Shown here in pieces: positions 1 through 7,655 of a DNA stretch of 64,000 nt (the first letter of the stretch is position 1; each line of letters starts with the position of its first letter). The DNA is from an uncultured Apibacter sp. (lineage in GTDB: Bacteria > Bacteroidota > Bacteroidia > Flavobacteriales > Weeksellaceae). Location of the stretch: positions 1 through 64,000 of the forward strand of contig CALYQD010000009.1 of NCBI GenBank assembly GCA_945280365.1. Reading direction: 5' to 3'. The translations under genes and the position numbers were made by a program. The notes below the pieces were generated by a model, which was given only the letters and a program-made list of their open reading frames with translations, searched no databases and was not told the DNA's origin.

Positions 1-109
1 GCATATTTCAGTGGCATAGAGTGGTGAGTATGGTTTTACTTCGATTTTAGATGCAGCATTACCCAACGTGTTTCCTATTTTCATTATGATTTGCTCTAGC
101 AAAACTAGG

Positions 110-545
110 TACCTCATTATTGCCAACATTGACAAGGCCGGCTTCCGTACTAATATCTTCGTGAATATCCATATCAATAGCTAAGTGTGTTTGCGCCATG
201 TTCTGCTTTTTTATTTTACATTTACCAAAGACTTTAAGGTCTGTCGAGTCAGTAACGAATAGCCATCTCGATTTATTGCTATGTCTGGCGTAAATTGTCT
301 TTGAACGTTTACTGATACTAGACGGATGATGCTAGTTTAACATTCATTGGCTTGAAAGCCAACTCGAAAAAGCCTTGCAGTGCAGGTAACGGCATAGAGA
401 AGGTTCCCTCTATCATCAAGGCATTTTCAAGCGCGGTATTAGAGTACTGGAAGCCTCCACCACGCATACCATAATGAGTTTTACATTGCCACGCATCTAT
501 AGCTAAATCATTTACCCAAAACATAGTTGTACATGCTAACACAGA
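110..545 (-). pseudogene. IS5-family (IS903-like) transposase remnant
   Basis: Read on the minus strand, this encodes the N-terminal half of an IS903-type DDE transposase. A tract like GGGFQYSNTALENAL and MPLPALQGFFEL matches the conserved region ahead of the first catalytic aspartate, and in another frame TDSTDLKVFGK matches the block containing that aspartate (DSTGLKVFG in the family). Two frames are needed, a stop follows LASSV, and the C-terminal half is missing or lies beyond the window edge, so it is dead. Base composition is less AT-rich than the flavobacterial genes further along. Family recognition is by memory of conserved motifs; exact IS name unknown. Confidence 0.75.
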
Positions 546-609
546 CCATTATTGTACTACAACCAGTTAGTCAGTCTATCCTGAAAAATCCGTAAACCCA
601 TAATTCACA

Positions 610-918
610 ATGGTTTATAATAACCTCACAAACAATGGCAGACCCACTTTTTTGTCCTCCAGAGTCCAAAACGTTGCAGAATCATTGATTTATGAAACCG
701 AAGAAAAAGATTTCAGTCCCCGATTGGAAGATATCGTCAACTCGACCCATGGCTTGGTACGTTTGACGAAGGTAATCGATTGCGATCGTGAACTGGATCA
801 TCACTTTGCAACGGTAGGTTCGGCTACGTTACCGACTCGCCTGATGACCGGTCTGATGTATCTGCAACAGATGCATAAACTACCATATCATCCGACCTGT
901 CTGATTAAATGGCGTTAG
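610..918 (+). pseudogene. IS5-type transposase N-terminal fragment
   Basis: About 100 residues resemble the N-terminus (DUF772-like region) of an IS5/IS1182-type transposase: LVRLTKVIDCDRELDHHF followed by LPTRLMTGLMYLQQMHKL, where intact relatives read IDW..LD..F and LPTRLM.GL. The match stops at about residue 92, just where the IS66 remnant on the other strand begins, so the element was cut by a deletion or insertion. No catalytic DDE residues are present and it cannot be functional. The start codon shown may be fortuitous. It does not belong to the same element as the IS903-like piece at 110-545, which lies in the opposite direction. Confidence 0.7.
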
Positions 919-1412
919 CGATTGGGGGCGATGTTGTGCCAAACGCCATTGCTGTAGGAGGCGTTCATAGCATGCTTTCCAATGGTCAATTTGCTCTTTC
1001 TTTTCATCCAACAGAGCTTCTTTTTCAGACAACTGCTCCGCTTGCTCAAACAATAAATGTCATCAGATAAGTCATTCAGCGTCATTTTCATGGCATGGAT
1101 TATCCCAATCATGAGAAGATGAGCGTGCTAAATTTCGTGATAACGGTAGGTTATTTTTGGGTGAGCTTGATCGAGACTAAGAAGTAATCCATCCAGTAGC
1201 CAATTGAGCTGCCTTTGTAATACCTTCATCTTCGATGTCCAGCCATTGAAACTCGCCTTTTTCTAAGCGTTTGTAATGCAGCCAAAAACCATTAGTAGAC
1301 CATTGCAGGATTTTGAGCCGATTACGGGTTCGACCGCGAAAGACGAATAAATGATCTGAGCTGCTGCATCTCGTTTAAACTCTGTTGTATAACTTCGACG
1401 GTTCATTATCAT
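915..1412 (-). pseudogene. IS66 family remnant (tnpA-tnpB-tnpC fragments)
   Basis: On the minus strand the order is: start of a TnpA (MNRRSYTTEFKRDAA, from 1406), then in another frame a TnpB tail (HLFVFRGRTRNRLKILQW and the following region), ending in YHEI just before the start of a TnpC (MKMTLNDLSDD). TnpC then shifts frame (EKEALLDEKKEQIDHWKACY) and is cut near 915. TnpA and TnpB are joined by an internal deletion that removes most of TnpA and the front of TnpB. The tnpA-tnpB-tnpC order is the normal IS66 layout. At least three frame changes make it inactive. Confidence 0.8.
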
Positions 1413-2136
1413 GGTTCACCTCATTTTGATGATGTTATTTTACCACCTTATTGGGTGTCCAGAATTATTAAACTACTACACTGCTGGAGCATCCAACACG
1501 GCGAAGAAGTTCATTTGAAAATAAGTAAACCACCTGTAACGACGTTCACGGGTGGTTTATCAGCCAACTCCCGAAAGCATCCCCTATAAACTACTAAAAA
1601 TACCTCTAATCTTTTTATTTCAACTACAGAATCTTTCATTTGAAACAGAAAATAAATCCAAAATTATTGTATAAAAACTCCACTTGTCCTTTTATCTTAT
1701 TTCAACATATTAATTATAAATAATATATACATAATCAAACTGAAAAAAAATCTTTCTTTTTTTGTCAGTTAAAATATATCTTATTTAAAGTGTTTAACTT
1801 TCTTATAAACTTAAGATATATTGATTTTTTTACTAATAAGGTGTATGAATTTTTCATACACTTTTTTGATATCAATGTTGAATGAGATTATAGCCTTACT
1901 TAATTTTGCATCAAATTATTTTTTGTTCAATAACGTGTTAAACGATATTCAAAAAACTTAAAATATTTTCACAAACCTTATTAATTATATGATTAGTATG
2001 ATTTTAAGAATGTATTATTTTCGTGTCCTTTTTTTAAAAGCTCACTTAAATACATTTGGAATAAATAAGTAAAAAGACCATTTATAGAAAAATCGTCTTT
2101 AATAAAATGTAAAAAAATATATCCATTAATCTAAAT
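1413..2136. other. Non-coding AT-rich spacer downstream of IS remnants
   Basis: No coding region is supported here. The first 150 bases still have mixed composition like the IS remnants and contain a hairpin (1526-1559). From about 1600 the sequence becomes extremely AT-rich with stops in all frames. It separates the insertion sequence debris from the toxin cassette. Confidence 0.5.
1526..1559. terminator. Strong hairpin, possible terminator or IS end
   Basis: TAAACCACC pairs perfectly with GGTGGTTTA across a 16-base loop whose edges can also pair partly. No T-run follows on either side, so a factor-independent terminator is not secure. It sits at the change from IS-like to AT-rich sequence, so it may be a leftover of the mobile element. 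Confidence 0.35.
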
Positions 2137-2295
2137 ATGCTAATGTTATTAGTTTTTATCTTGTTAATAATTGTATTATTCTGGATTATTCCTAGTAAAA
2201 AATTAAAAGTTATAACAGCTTGTTTGAAATCTTTGTTACAAATACTTCCAGTAAGCAAAATTATAGAACAATTAAAAAAAAATGATTTTCTTTAA
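2137..2295 (+). CDS. Small hydrophobic protein (candidate), 52 aa
   Basis: A 52-codon reading frame begins with a single clear membrane helix (LVFILLIIVLFWII, residues 5-18) followed by a basic, amphipathic tail (KKLKVITACLK...IIEQLKKN). It overlaps the region ahead of the Rhs-type toxin gene and stops 29 bases before that gene's chosen start. It could be a small membrane partner or leader peptide for the toxin, or the N-terminal leftover of a longer deleted Rhs gene. No clear Shine-Dalgarno is visible, which is normal in this phylum. I do not recognise a family. Confidence 0.35.
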   Translation: MLMLLVFILLIIVLFWIIPSKKLKVITACLKSLLQILPVSKIIEQLKKNDFL

Positions 2296-2323
2296 TTTAG
2301 ATAAAATAAATATCTTTGAATTA

Positions 2324-2947
2324 ATGAAAAAGTATCTGTTTTTTTTGATTGTACTTTTATCTTTTTGTTTCAACTGGAACAGAGTTGAAGCTAAAAGTAA
2401 AACCTCGCGCGAAGAAAAAGGATGCACAAAGTTAGACCACAACCGTTTCCGATATTACGATAGTAATTCAGGAACTTATATAAGCAAAGACCCTATAGGA
2501 CTCGCTGGGAATAACCCAAATTTGTATGCTTATACGCATGATAGTAATTCATGGGTTGACCCGTTTGGATTGGATGAAAGCCATTTAGGATCTAAAGATA
2601 ATCCCTTTACTTCTTTGAAACAAGCTATGAATAAGGCTAAATATTTAGCAGGTATTCCTAGAAGTCAACAACCTGACATACAATGGAAAATAGGTGATGA
2701 TATTATTAAGAAAGTAAGTGATCTTGCTAATTATCAATATGACTCACCTCCAGGTTTTCATGGAAGAATGTATGAATTTACTGATGCTAATGGACATAAA
2801 AAAGTAATAGCAGTACATACCAATGATGGACAATTACATGTTCATGCTGGAAATCCTAAAGGAGAATACCCTCACGGATGGAATTCTTATGATTTTAAGA
2901 CGAATAGATATGCAAAAATAGATGAAAGATCATTATTTATTTGTTAA
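2324..2947 (+). CDS. Shortened secreted Rhs-type polymorphic toxin
   Basis: The 207-residue product starts with a Sec signal peptide (MKKYLFFLIVLLSF, basic start then hydrophobic core, end near VEAKS at 25). Residues about 39-82 are the terminal Rhs-associated core: RYYDSNSGTYISKDPIGL, then NPNLYAY and DPFGL. The rest is a variable C-terminal toxin tip (NPFTSLKQAMNKAK, GRMYEFTD, HVHAGNPKGEYPHGW, YDFKTNRY) of a kind I recall from Rhs/WapA proteins, probably a nuclease but unnamed here. A full Rhs protein has over 1000 residues, so the YD-repeat shell is missing. The start at 2324 is chosen because it gives the signal peptide; an in-frame start at 2282 is weaker. A candidate immunity gene follows after 24 bases. 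Confidence 0.75.
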   Translation: MKKYLFFLIVLLSFCFNWNRVEAKSKTSREEKGCTKLDHNRFRYYDSNSGTYISKDPIGLAGNNPNLYAYTHDSNSWVDPFGLDESHLGSKDNPFTSLKQAMNKAKYLAGIPRSQQPDIQWKIGDDIIKKVSDLANYQYDSPPGFHGRMYEFTDANGHKKVIAVHTNDGQLHVHAGNPKGEYPHGWNSYDFKTNRYAKIDERSLFIC

Positions 2948-2971
2948 ATTAGAATAAAAACAAAAGAAATA

Positions 2972-3466
2972 ATGAACCAATCAATACAAAATAGAAAAGC
3001 AGAAATATTACTCAGAAATAGGAAGAACAAAATATTTCAAGAGTATGATAAAAATAAATATTGTAAAGTCATTGATTTTTCAAAAGATACAGTAATTAAT
3101 TTATATTCTGAATATTTAAAAGAGACTATAAAAATTGATAATAATCTTTTTACTTCTAAATTACAACTGAATGGTTTAACAAGTAAAAAGGATATTAAAA
3201 ATTGGATACTAAATAATATTTTAATTCATACAGTCGATAATAATATTATTAATATTTTATTTGGAGAGTTTGGTCTTAAATTGGAATTAGTTAATAGCGA
3301 AAATTTTTTTTCAAATGAATTACAAAAAAAAATAGATAGTCATGTAGGTTTAGATTATGGATATATTAATGAGAATAAATATATTATACAAATATTTTAT
3401 GATGAAGAACATTATGTATATGAGTATTTAAAAAAATGGGATGAAAGTAATGTATTAATTAGATGA
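2972..3466 (+). CDS. Candidate immunity protein for the Rhs tip
   Basis: This 164-residue, charged, soluble protein has no signal peptide and no family I recognise. It begins 24 bases after the Rhs-type toxin on the same strand and is followed at once by a strong terminator, so the two form a two-gene unit. Position directly after a polymorphic toxin tip is the standard place for the cognate immunity gene; the role is inferred from position only. Its N-terminus is basic (NRKAEILLRNRKNK) and its C-terminus is acidic and aromatic (YDEEHYVYEYLKKWDE), which would suit binding to a basic nuclease tip. Confidence 0.6.
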   Translation: MNQSIQNRKAEILLRNRKNKIFQEYDKNKYCKVIDFSKDTVINLYSEYLKETIKIDNNLFTSKLQLNGLTSKKDIKNWILNNILIHTVDNNIINILFGEFGLKLELVNSENFFSNELQKKIDSHVGLDYGYINENKYIIQIFYDEEHYVYEYLKKWDESNVLIR

Positions 3467-3492
3467 TAGTACTTAAATTAATTATCAGTATA

Positions 3493-3532
3493 ATAAACAA
3501 AAGCCAACTTTTAAAAGTTGGCTTTTGTTTAT
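3493..3532. terminator. Bidirectional terminator
   Basis: A perfect 40-base inverted repeat: ATAAACAAAAGCCAACTTTT and its reverse complement, A-rich on the left and T-rich on the right, so it can end transcription from both directions. It lies between the convergent immunity gene (plus) and DUF4139 gene (minus). The core GCCAACTT/AAGTTGGC recurs at 13353-13382. Confidence 0.9.
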
Positions 3533-3546
3533 TTATAAAATTAGGT

Positions 3547-5184
3547 TTATAAATTGATTTGTTTATCTTTTGGATATTTTACTTTATAGCTCACTCTGAT
3601 TTTTTTAGTTTCGTTAGGTTTCAATTTTAATGTCCAGGTTAATACTCCCAATTCTTCATTATTAGATGCTTTATCGGATTGTAATAGTTCCACGGTTATT
3701 TCTTTATGGGAACTAACCGGATACTGATCTTTTAACTGTAAATCAATTTCCTCTTTTTTGTTATTTCTAATGGTTATATCATAAGTGAATATCTGTTCTT
3801 TATAGGAAGAAAGAAACTTAGTTGTTGATAGTTCACTTACTTTCTCACGTTTTATAGATACTCTTTTATCTTTTCCCATGCTCAGATTAAGTATCTCTGA
3901 CGTTTGGTTAGGATCTATTATTGTTTTTCCTACATATACTCCATCAAAAATTATGTTAGCTTCTCCAGTCAGAAAATTATATTTTGAATACTCTTTAATT
4001 TCTGCAATCAGATAAGAATCCATATCTAATTTTGGAACTGAATAATGTTTATAAAAGGCAGGAATTTTAGTTTCTGTCAATACTACACTATGTTGCTTTC
4101 CATTAGATAAAATTGTATATAAGGCATCTACTTCAAAAGAGATACTTAATTGATTTTCATTAATTACAGCATCTACTGTTTTTTGTTCAAAGTTTGCCTC
4201 TTCGTAATCTGCTGATATTGATTGAATGGAGCTCATTGACTGCGATGCTGACCTTGACTCCCGCGATATTGACTTTGAAAAACCACTATGTACGGAGTTG
4301 GCATACCTATTATTTATATAATCCAATCTCCATGTTTTAAGTATAGGTGCCTGATTATTTTGATTAGGAATACCACTTGATAAGGTTAATTTTACTCCAT
4401 TCCAATCAATTCCTGTATTTTGGGAAATCATTGCTTTATAGTATAAGTCTATAGGTTTTGAAGTATCAGAAGCTCTCAAATCATAAATTGGATACCAGGA
4501 AGCATTATTTGTTAAGTATTTAATTTTTAATGTTGTTTTCACTTCCTGAGTGGACAATAATTGAATAATTAATTTTCCCGTAGATTTCTTATTTTCATTT
4601 TTATCCGGATTTATTTTGCTTTTTTTATCCAACTCTCCTAATAAATCAGACAGTTTTTCTTTTTGCTTATCAATAGTAAATATTTTGTCATTAATTTCTA
4701 ATCTCTTAGAATTGTAATATTCTACTAGCTTAATTAGAGCATTAACATCTATTTTGGATTCCCCTCCATCCATCTTGTCATAAGTAGCTTTATTTTTATC
4801 AAGCAATTCGATAGTTTTTACATAAGAATTTTTCTCTAAATTTAACTTTTCTATCTGTTTTTTTACAAGTATAATACTATCGGAAATTCTTCTGATTTCA
4901 GGAGTTTCCTTATTATACTCTTTTCCATAATCTGTCGTATACTGCACGGAAACTACTGTTACATAAGGAGGTGCTGATATTTGAACTGTTTCTTCATAAA
5001 TACTATTGGCAACATTGTCAATAACAACTTCAGTAGTTCCTGAAGAAAGGGAAACACCTGCTTCCTGAGAGATTTCAGCTACATTAAAATAAACAGTAGC
5101 TGCTTTTACCTTTCCTGTAGTAAAAATATTTTGTCCGTATCCCAAAGTACTTATAAAAAGACTTATCAAAATAAAATTTTTCAT
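3547..5184 (-). CDS. DUF4139 (mucoidy inhibitor MuiA-like) secreted protein
   Basis: The 545-residue product starts with a signal peptide (MKNFILISLFISTLGYGQ). Residues about 25-120 match DUF4140 (KAATVYFNVAEISQEAG, SGTTEVVIDNVA), followed by a lysine/glutamate-rich coiled coil (about 95-200) and the beta-rich DUF4139 domain (LTNNASWYPIYDLRASD, LTLSSGIPNQ). It ends with a typical ...LTWTLKLKPNETKKIRVSYKVKYP segment. Molecular function in Bacteroidota is unknown; the family is periplasmic or surface linked. A low-complexity serine-rich insert (about 285-310) interrupts the domain. It is the last gene of a three-gene operon with only one base between it and the gene before. Confidence 0.9.
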   Translation of the reverse strand: MKNFILISLFISTLGYGQNIFTTGKVKAATVYFNVAEISQEAGVSLSSGTTEVVIDNVANSIYEETVQISAPPYVTVVSVQYTTDYGKEYNKETPEIRRISDSIILVKKQIEKLNLEKNSYVKTIELLDKNKATYDKMDGGESKIDVNALIKLVEYYNSKRLEINDKIFTIDKQKEKLSDLLGELDKKSKINPDKNENKKSTGKLIIQLLSTQEVKTTLKIKYLTNNASWYPIYDLRASDTSKPIDLYYKAMISQNTGIDWNGVKLTLSSGIPNQNNQAPILKTWRLDYINNRYANSVHSGFSKSISRESRSASQSMSSIQSISADYEEANFEQKTVDAVINENQLSISFEVDALYTILSNGKQHSVVLTETKIPAFYKHYSVPKLDMDSYLIAEIKEYSKYNFLTGEANIIFDGVYVGKTIIDPNQTSEILNLSMGKDKRVSIKREKVSELSTTKFLSSYKEQIFTYDITIRNNKKEEIDLQLKDQYPVSSHKEITVELLQSDKASNNEELGVLTWTLKLKPNETKKIRVSYKVKYPKDKQINL

Positions 5185-5185
5185 A

Positions 5186-6295
5186 TTATATATTAATCAT
5201 TAGTTTTTCTACTATTTCCTGAATTTCTTTCTTTTTACCCAGCTTATAATCATTAATCATTATCGATATAGGCAATATATCATATCCTTTTTTATCTATG
5301 ATTACACAAACACGTTTATTATATCCGTTGGAATTATAAGATCCGAATGACTTTGAAAGAGAATAATCGGGATTGTTGATATATTGAATATGGTAGGTTT
5401 CTAATACCTCTTTCCAATTAGCCAATATTTCAGGCGTTGATTCTGAGACAGCAAAATATCCTACCCCCAAACCTCCTATTTTTGAGGATAAACCATCAAA
5501 GGAAGTGATATGCATGGCACAGGACATCATAGACAGATGATGTTCAGATATTCTTTTAGTTATTAAAGAAGTATCAAATATACCACTATATGCTGCCGGA
5601 TAAAAAGTTAACACTAGGATCATTCCCTGATAATCTGAAAGTTTCCTTCCTTCAAGTAAGATATTTGGTGCTTTATCTCCTATATTTATAGATGTTTCCT
5701 CCGGAAGGATTTTAGGATATGATATTCCCAATAATTCTTTAATTTTATATTCCAAAGGTTTTAAATGTTCTCCTTGTCCTCTATACTGATCATCTCTTAA
5801 AACGATAGTATTATCAAAATCCAGCAAAAACAAAACCGAATCTGACTGTGCTTCAAGTAAGGATGGAAGTTCCAGATTTTCTTTTAATGAACTACTTCTA
5901 GTAGGATATATCTGTATTCCTTCTTTATTGAAAAAAGATGACTTTATTTCTTGTTTACTTTTGCCAAAGAAAACAGTACCCTGTCCTTGATCTTCTTTCT
6001 GCTCTATTATTTGTCCTTTTCCTTCTTTATCTGTAATTAAAATAACTTCAATAGAAATATTTTCTCTATCCTTCAGATCAAAAGCGAGTTTTTTAACAAA
6101 ATAGTTCCTGAATGCCTGAATAACCATTGAGGCATATTCTGTTTCTTCGGATATTGTAGGCTTAAAAACTACTATCTTCAGTGCTGATAAATTTTTTAAT
6201 TCGTGATTAATTTCTCCTATTAGAATTTGTTTACGTGTTGCTGCCTGAAAAGGCAAAAATAAAAAAATCAAACATAAAACTAAAAACTTTATCAT
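5186..6295 (-). CDS. Secreted two-part protein with degenerate thioredoxin-fold C-terminus
   Basis: The 369-residue product starts with a signal peptide (MIKFLVLCLIFLFLPFQA). The N-terminal 190 residues have no family I recognise. From about 200 there is a peroxiredoxin-like domain: a lead-in IGDKAPNILLEGRKLSDYQG, then LVLTFYPAAYSG. In true peroxiredoxins the P-x-x-x-T-x-x-C motif follows; here T is S and the peroxidatic cysteine position is phenylalanine. The nearby MMSCAMHI carries the only local cysteine, a variant I recall in Bacteroidota redoxin-like proteins. It could be a redox-inactive binding domain. It lies between the VWA and DUF4139 genes with 22 bases and 1 base of spacing, so co-transcription is nearly certain. 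Confidence 0.65.
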   Translation of the reverse strand: MIKFLVLCLIFLFLPFQAATRKQILIGEINHELKNLSALKIVVFKPTISEETEYASMVIQAFRNYFVKKLAFDLKDRENISIEVILITDKEGKGQIIEQKEDQGQGTVFFGKSKQEIKSSFFNKEGIQIYPTRSSSLKENLELPSLLEAQSDSVLFLLDFDNTIVLRDDQYRGQGEHLKPLEYKIKELLGISYPKILPEETSINIGDKAPNILLEGRKLSDYQGMILVLTFYPAAYSGIFDTSLITKRISEHHLSMMSCAMHITSFDGLSSKIGGLGVGYFAVSESTPEILANWKEVLETYHIQYINNPDYSLSKSFGSYNSNGYNKRVCVIIDKKGYDILPISIMINDYKLGKKKEIQEIVEKLMINI

Positions 6296-6317
6296 AAGTA
6301 TATTTTTAATTATTTAC

Positions 6318-7490
6318 TTACTTATTTTCCAAACTGTACCCTTTTTCTTTAGCAAAAGCTATAATGGATGAATTAATTGCATTTCCCAAGTCTTCTTGTA
6401 TATCTTCTCCTGTTTTTTTCATTTCCTGATCTATATATTCTTCTCTTTTTTGAGATAATTCTGTAATCTCTTTTTGTATTTCTTCTCTCTGTTTTATTTT
6501 TTCTTTGACTAATTCTTTTAACTCCTGTTGTGTTTTATTTTGAAGTTCATTGGGCAAATCTTCTTTATTTATTTTGGAAATTGCTTTTTCATCTTCTTTC
6601 ACCCTGTCTACTAAATCCCAGGAATCATTTTTATAAACAGTTTTAGATTTAGTTACAATCCTATCTGCATAATTTGAAGAAGATATATTTAGGGCATTTC
6701 GATCTTGAATAATCTGATTAGTTTGTTTAGCAGCCCCCTCTTTTCCATATCCTATATAGGTTGAATTCAATTTTTCATTACATTCTTGTATTCTAACATC
6801 ATAAGGTGTCTCTATATATTTTATTTTTTGATTGTAATCTATTGTAAAATACTTGCCTTTTCCTTTATCTGCTCCTTCTTTCCAAAATCCTCTTATACCT
6901 TCTTCATATCCTCCACAATGAATAGTGTTTACATAAATATCTTTTTTAAGGGCATCGCTGATGGCTTCTATATATGAAATATTTCCTTGGTTGAAAGGTT
7001 CATTACCTGCTATATAAATTAATTTCATATCGGAAGGGTTATTTTCCCAATCTAATTTTTTTACGGCCTCATTTATTACAGCTCCACAGTATTCATAACC
7101 TCCATTGGTCTTTAAGGCAAATAAAGTTTCTGACAATAAATCCAGATCAGTGGTAAGTGGTGTTATCTGACGAATATATTTGGATGCTTCTGAGAGATTA
7201 CTATTTCCATATTCATATAAGGCAATTTCTATCACCGGTGTTTTCCCATTATATTTAAGTGTTGTAAGAGTATTTATAATATTCCATAAACAAGATTTAG
7301 CCTGTTCTATCAGCCCATCCATGCTGCTGGATGTATCTAATAATAAAGCTACTTGAATTCTAGTTTCTTCAGTATTTTGATCTCTAACTTTTATGGTCTT
7401 ATCTTCCAGAGAATATTTATTTTCTTTCCCTGAAAATTGATAATTTAAAGCAAAAATATTTAATAAAATAATTAAACTCAATTTTTTCAT
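6318..7490 (-). CDS. Secreted von Willebrand factor A domain protein
   Basis: The 390-residue product starts with a hydrophobic signal-like segment (MKKLSLIILLNIFALNYQ). A VWA domain follows (about 45-245) with an intact metal-binding DxSxS motif in LLLDTSSSMDG, the downstream KTNGG.E..G segment and IYIAGNEPF at the position of the third MIDAS part. The C-terminal 100 residues are a lysine/glutamate-rich coiled coil with repeated KEE and REE units. The protein probably binds a protein partner outside the inner membrane using Mg2+ or Ca2+. It is the first gene of the operon with the thioredoxin-fold and DUF4139 proteins, and is divergent from the sensor kinase gene across 165 bases, which suggests regulation by that system. 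Confidence 0.85.
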   Translation of the reverse strand: MKKLSLIILLNIFALNYQFSGKENKYSLEDKTIKVRDQNTEETRIQVALLLDTSSSMDGLIEQAKSCLWNIINTLTTLKYNGKTPVIEIALYEYGNSNLSEASKYIRQITPLTTDLDLLSETLFALKTNGGYEYCGAVINEAVKKLDWENNPSDMKLIYIAGNEPFNQGNISYIEAISDALKKDIYVNTIHCGGYEEGIRGFWKEGADKGKGKYFTIDYNQKIKYIETPYDVRIQECNEKLNSTYIGYGKEGAAKQTNQIIQDRNALNISSSNYADRIVTKSKTVYKNDSWDLVDRVKEDEKAISKINKEDLPNELQNKTQQELKELVKEKIKQREEIQKEITELSQKREEYIDQEMKKTGEDIQEDLGNAINSSIIAFAKEKGYSLENK

Positions 7491-7655
7491 ACAATTGATT
7501 TTTACTACTTACATTTATAGTAACAAAGCTATAAGTAAAAAAAATCTTTCTAGATTAAGAATGGGTAAATGGTCTATATGAATGGGTAAATTCTATAGTT
7601 AAAATGTTTAAAATTGTTTTACTTTACATTATTAAACTGATAATACTGTTATTAG

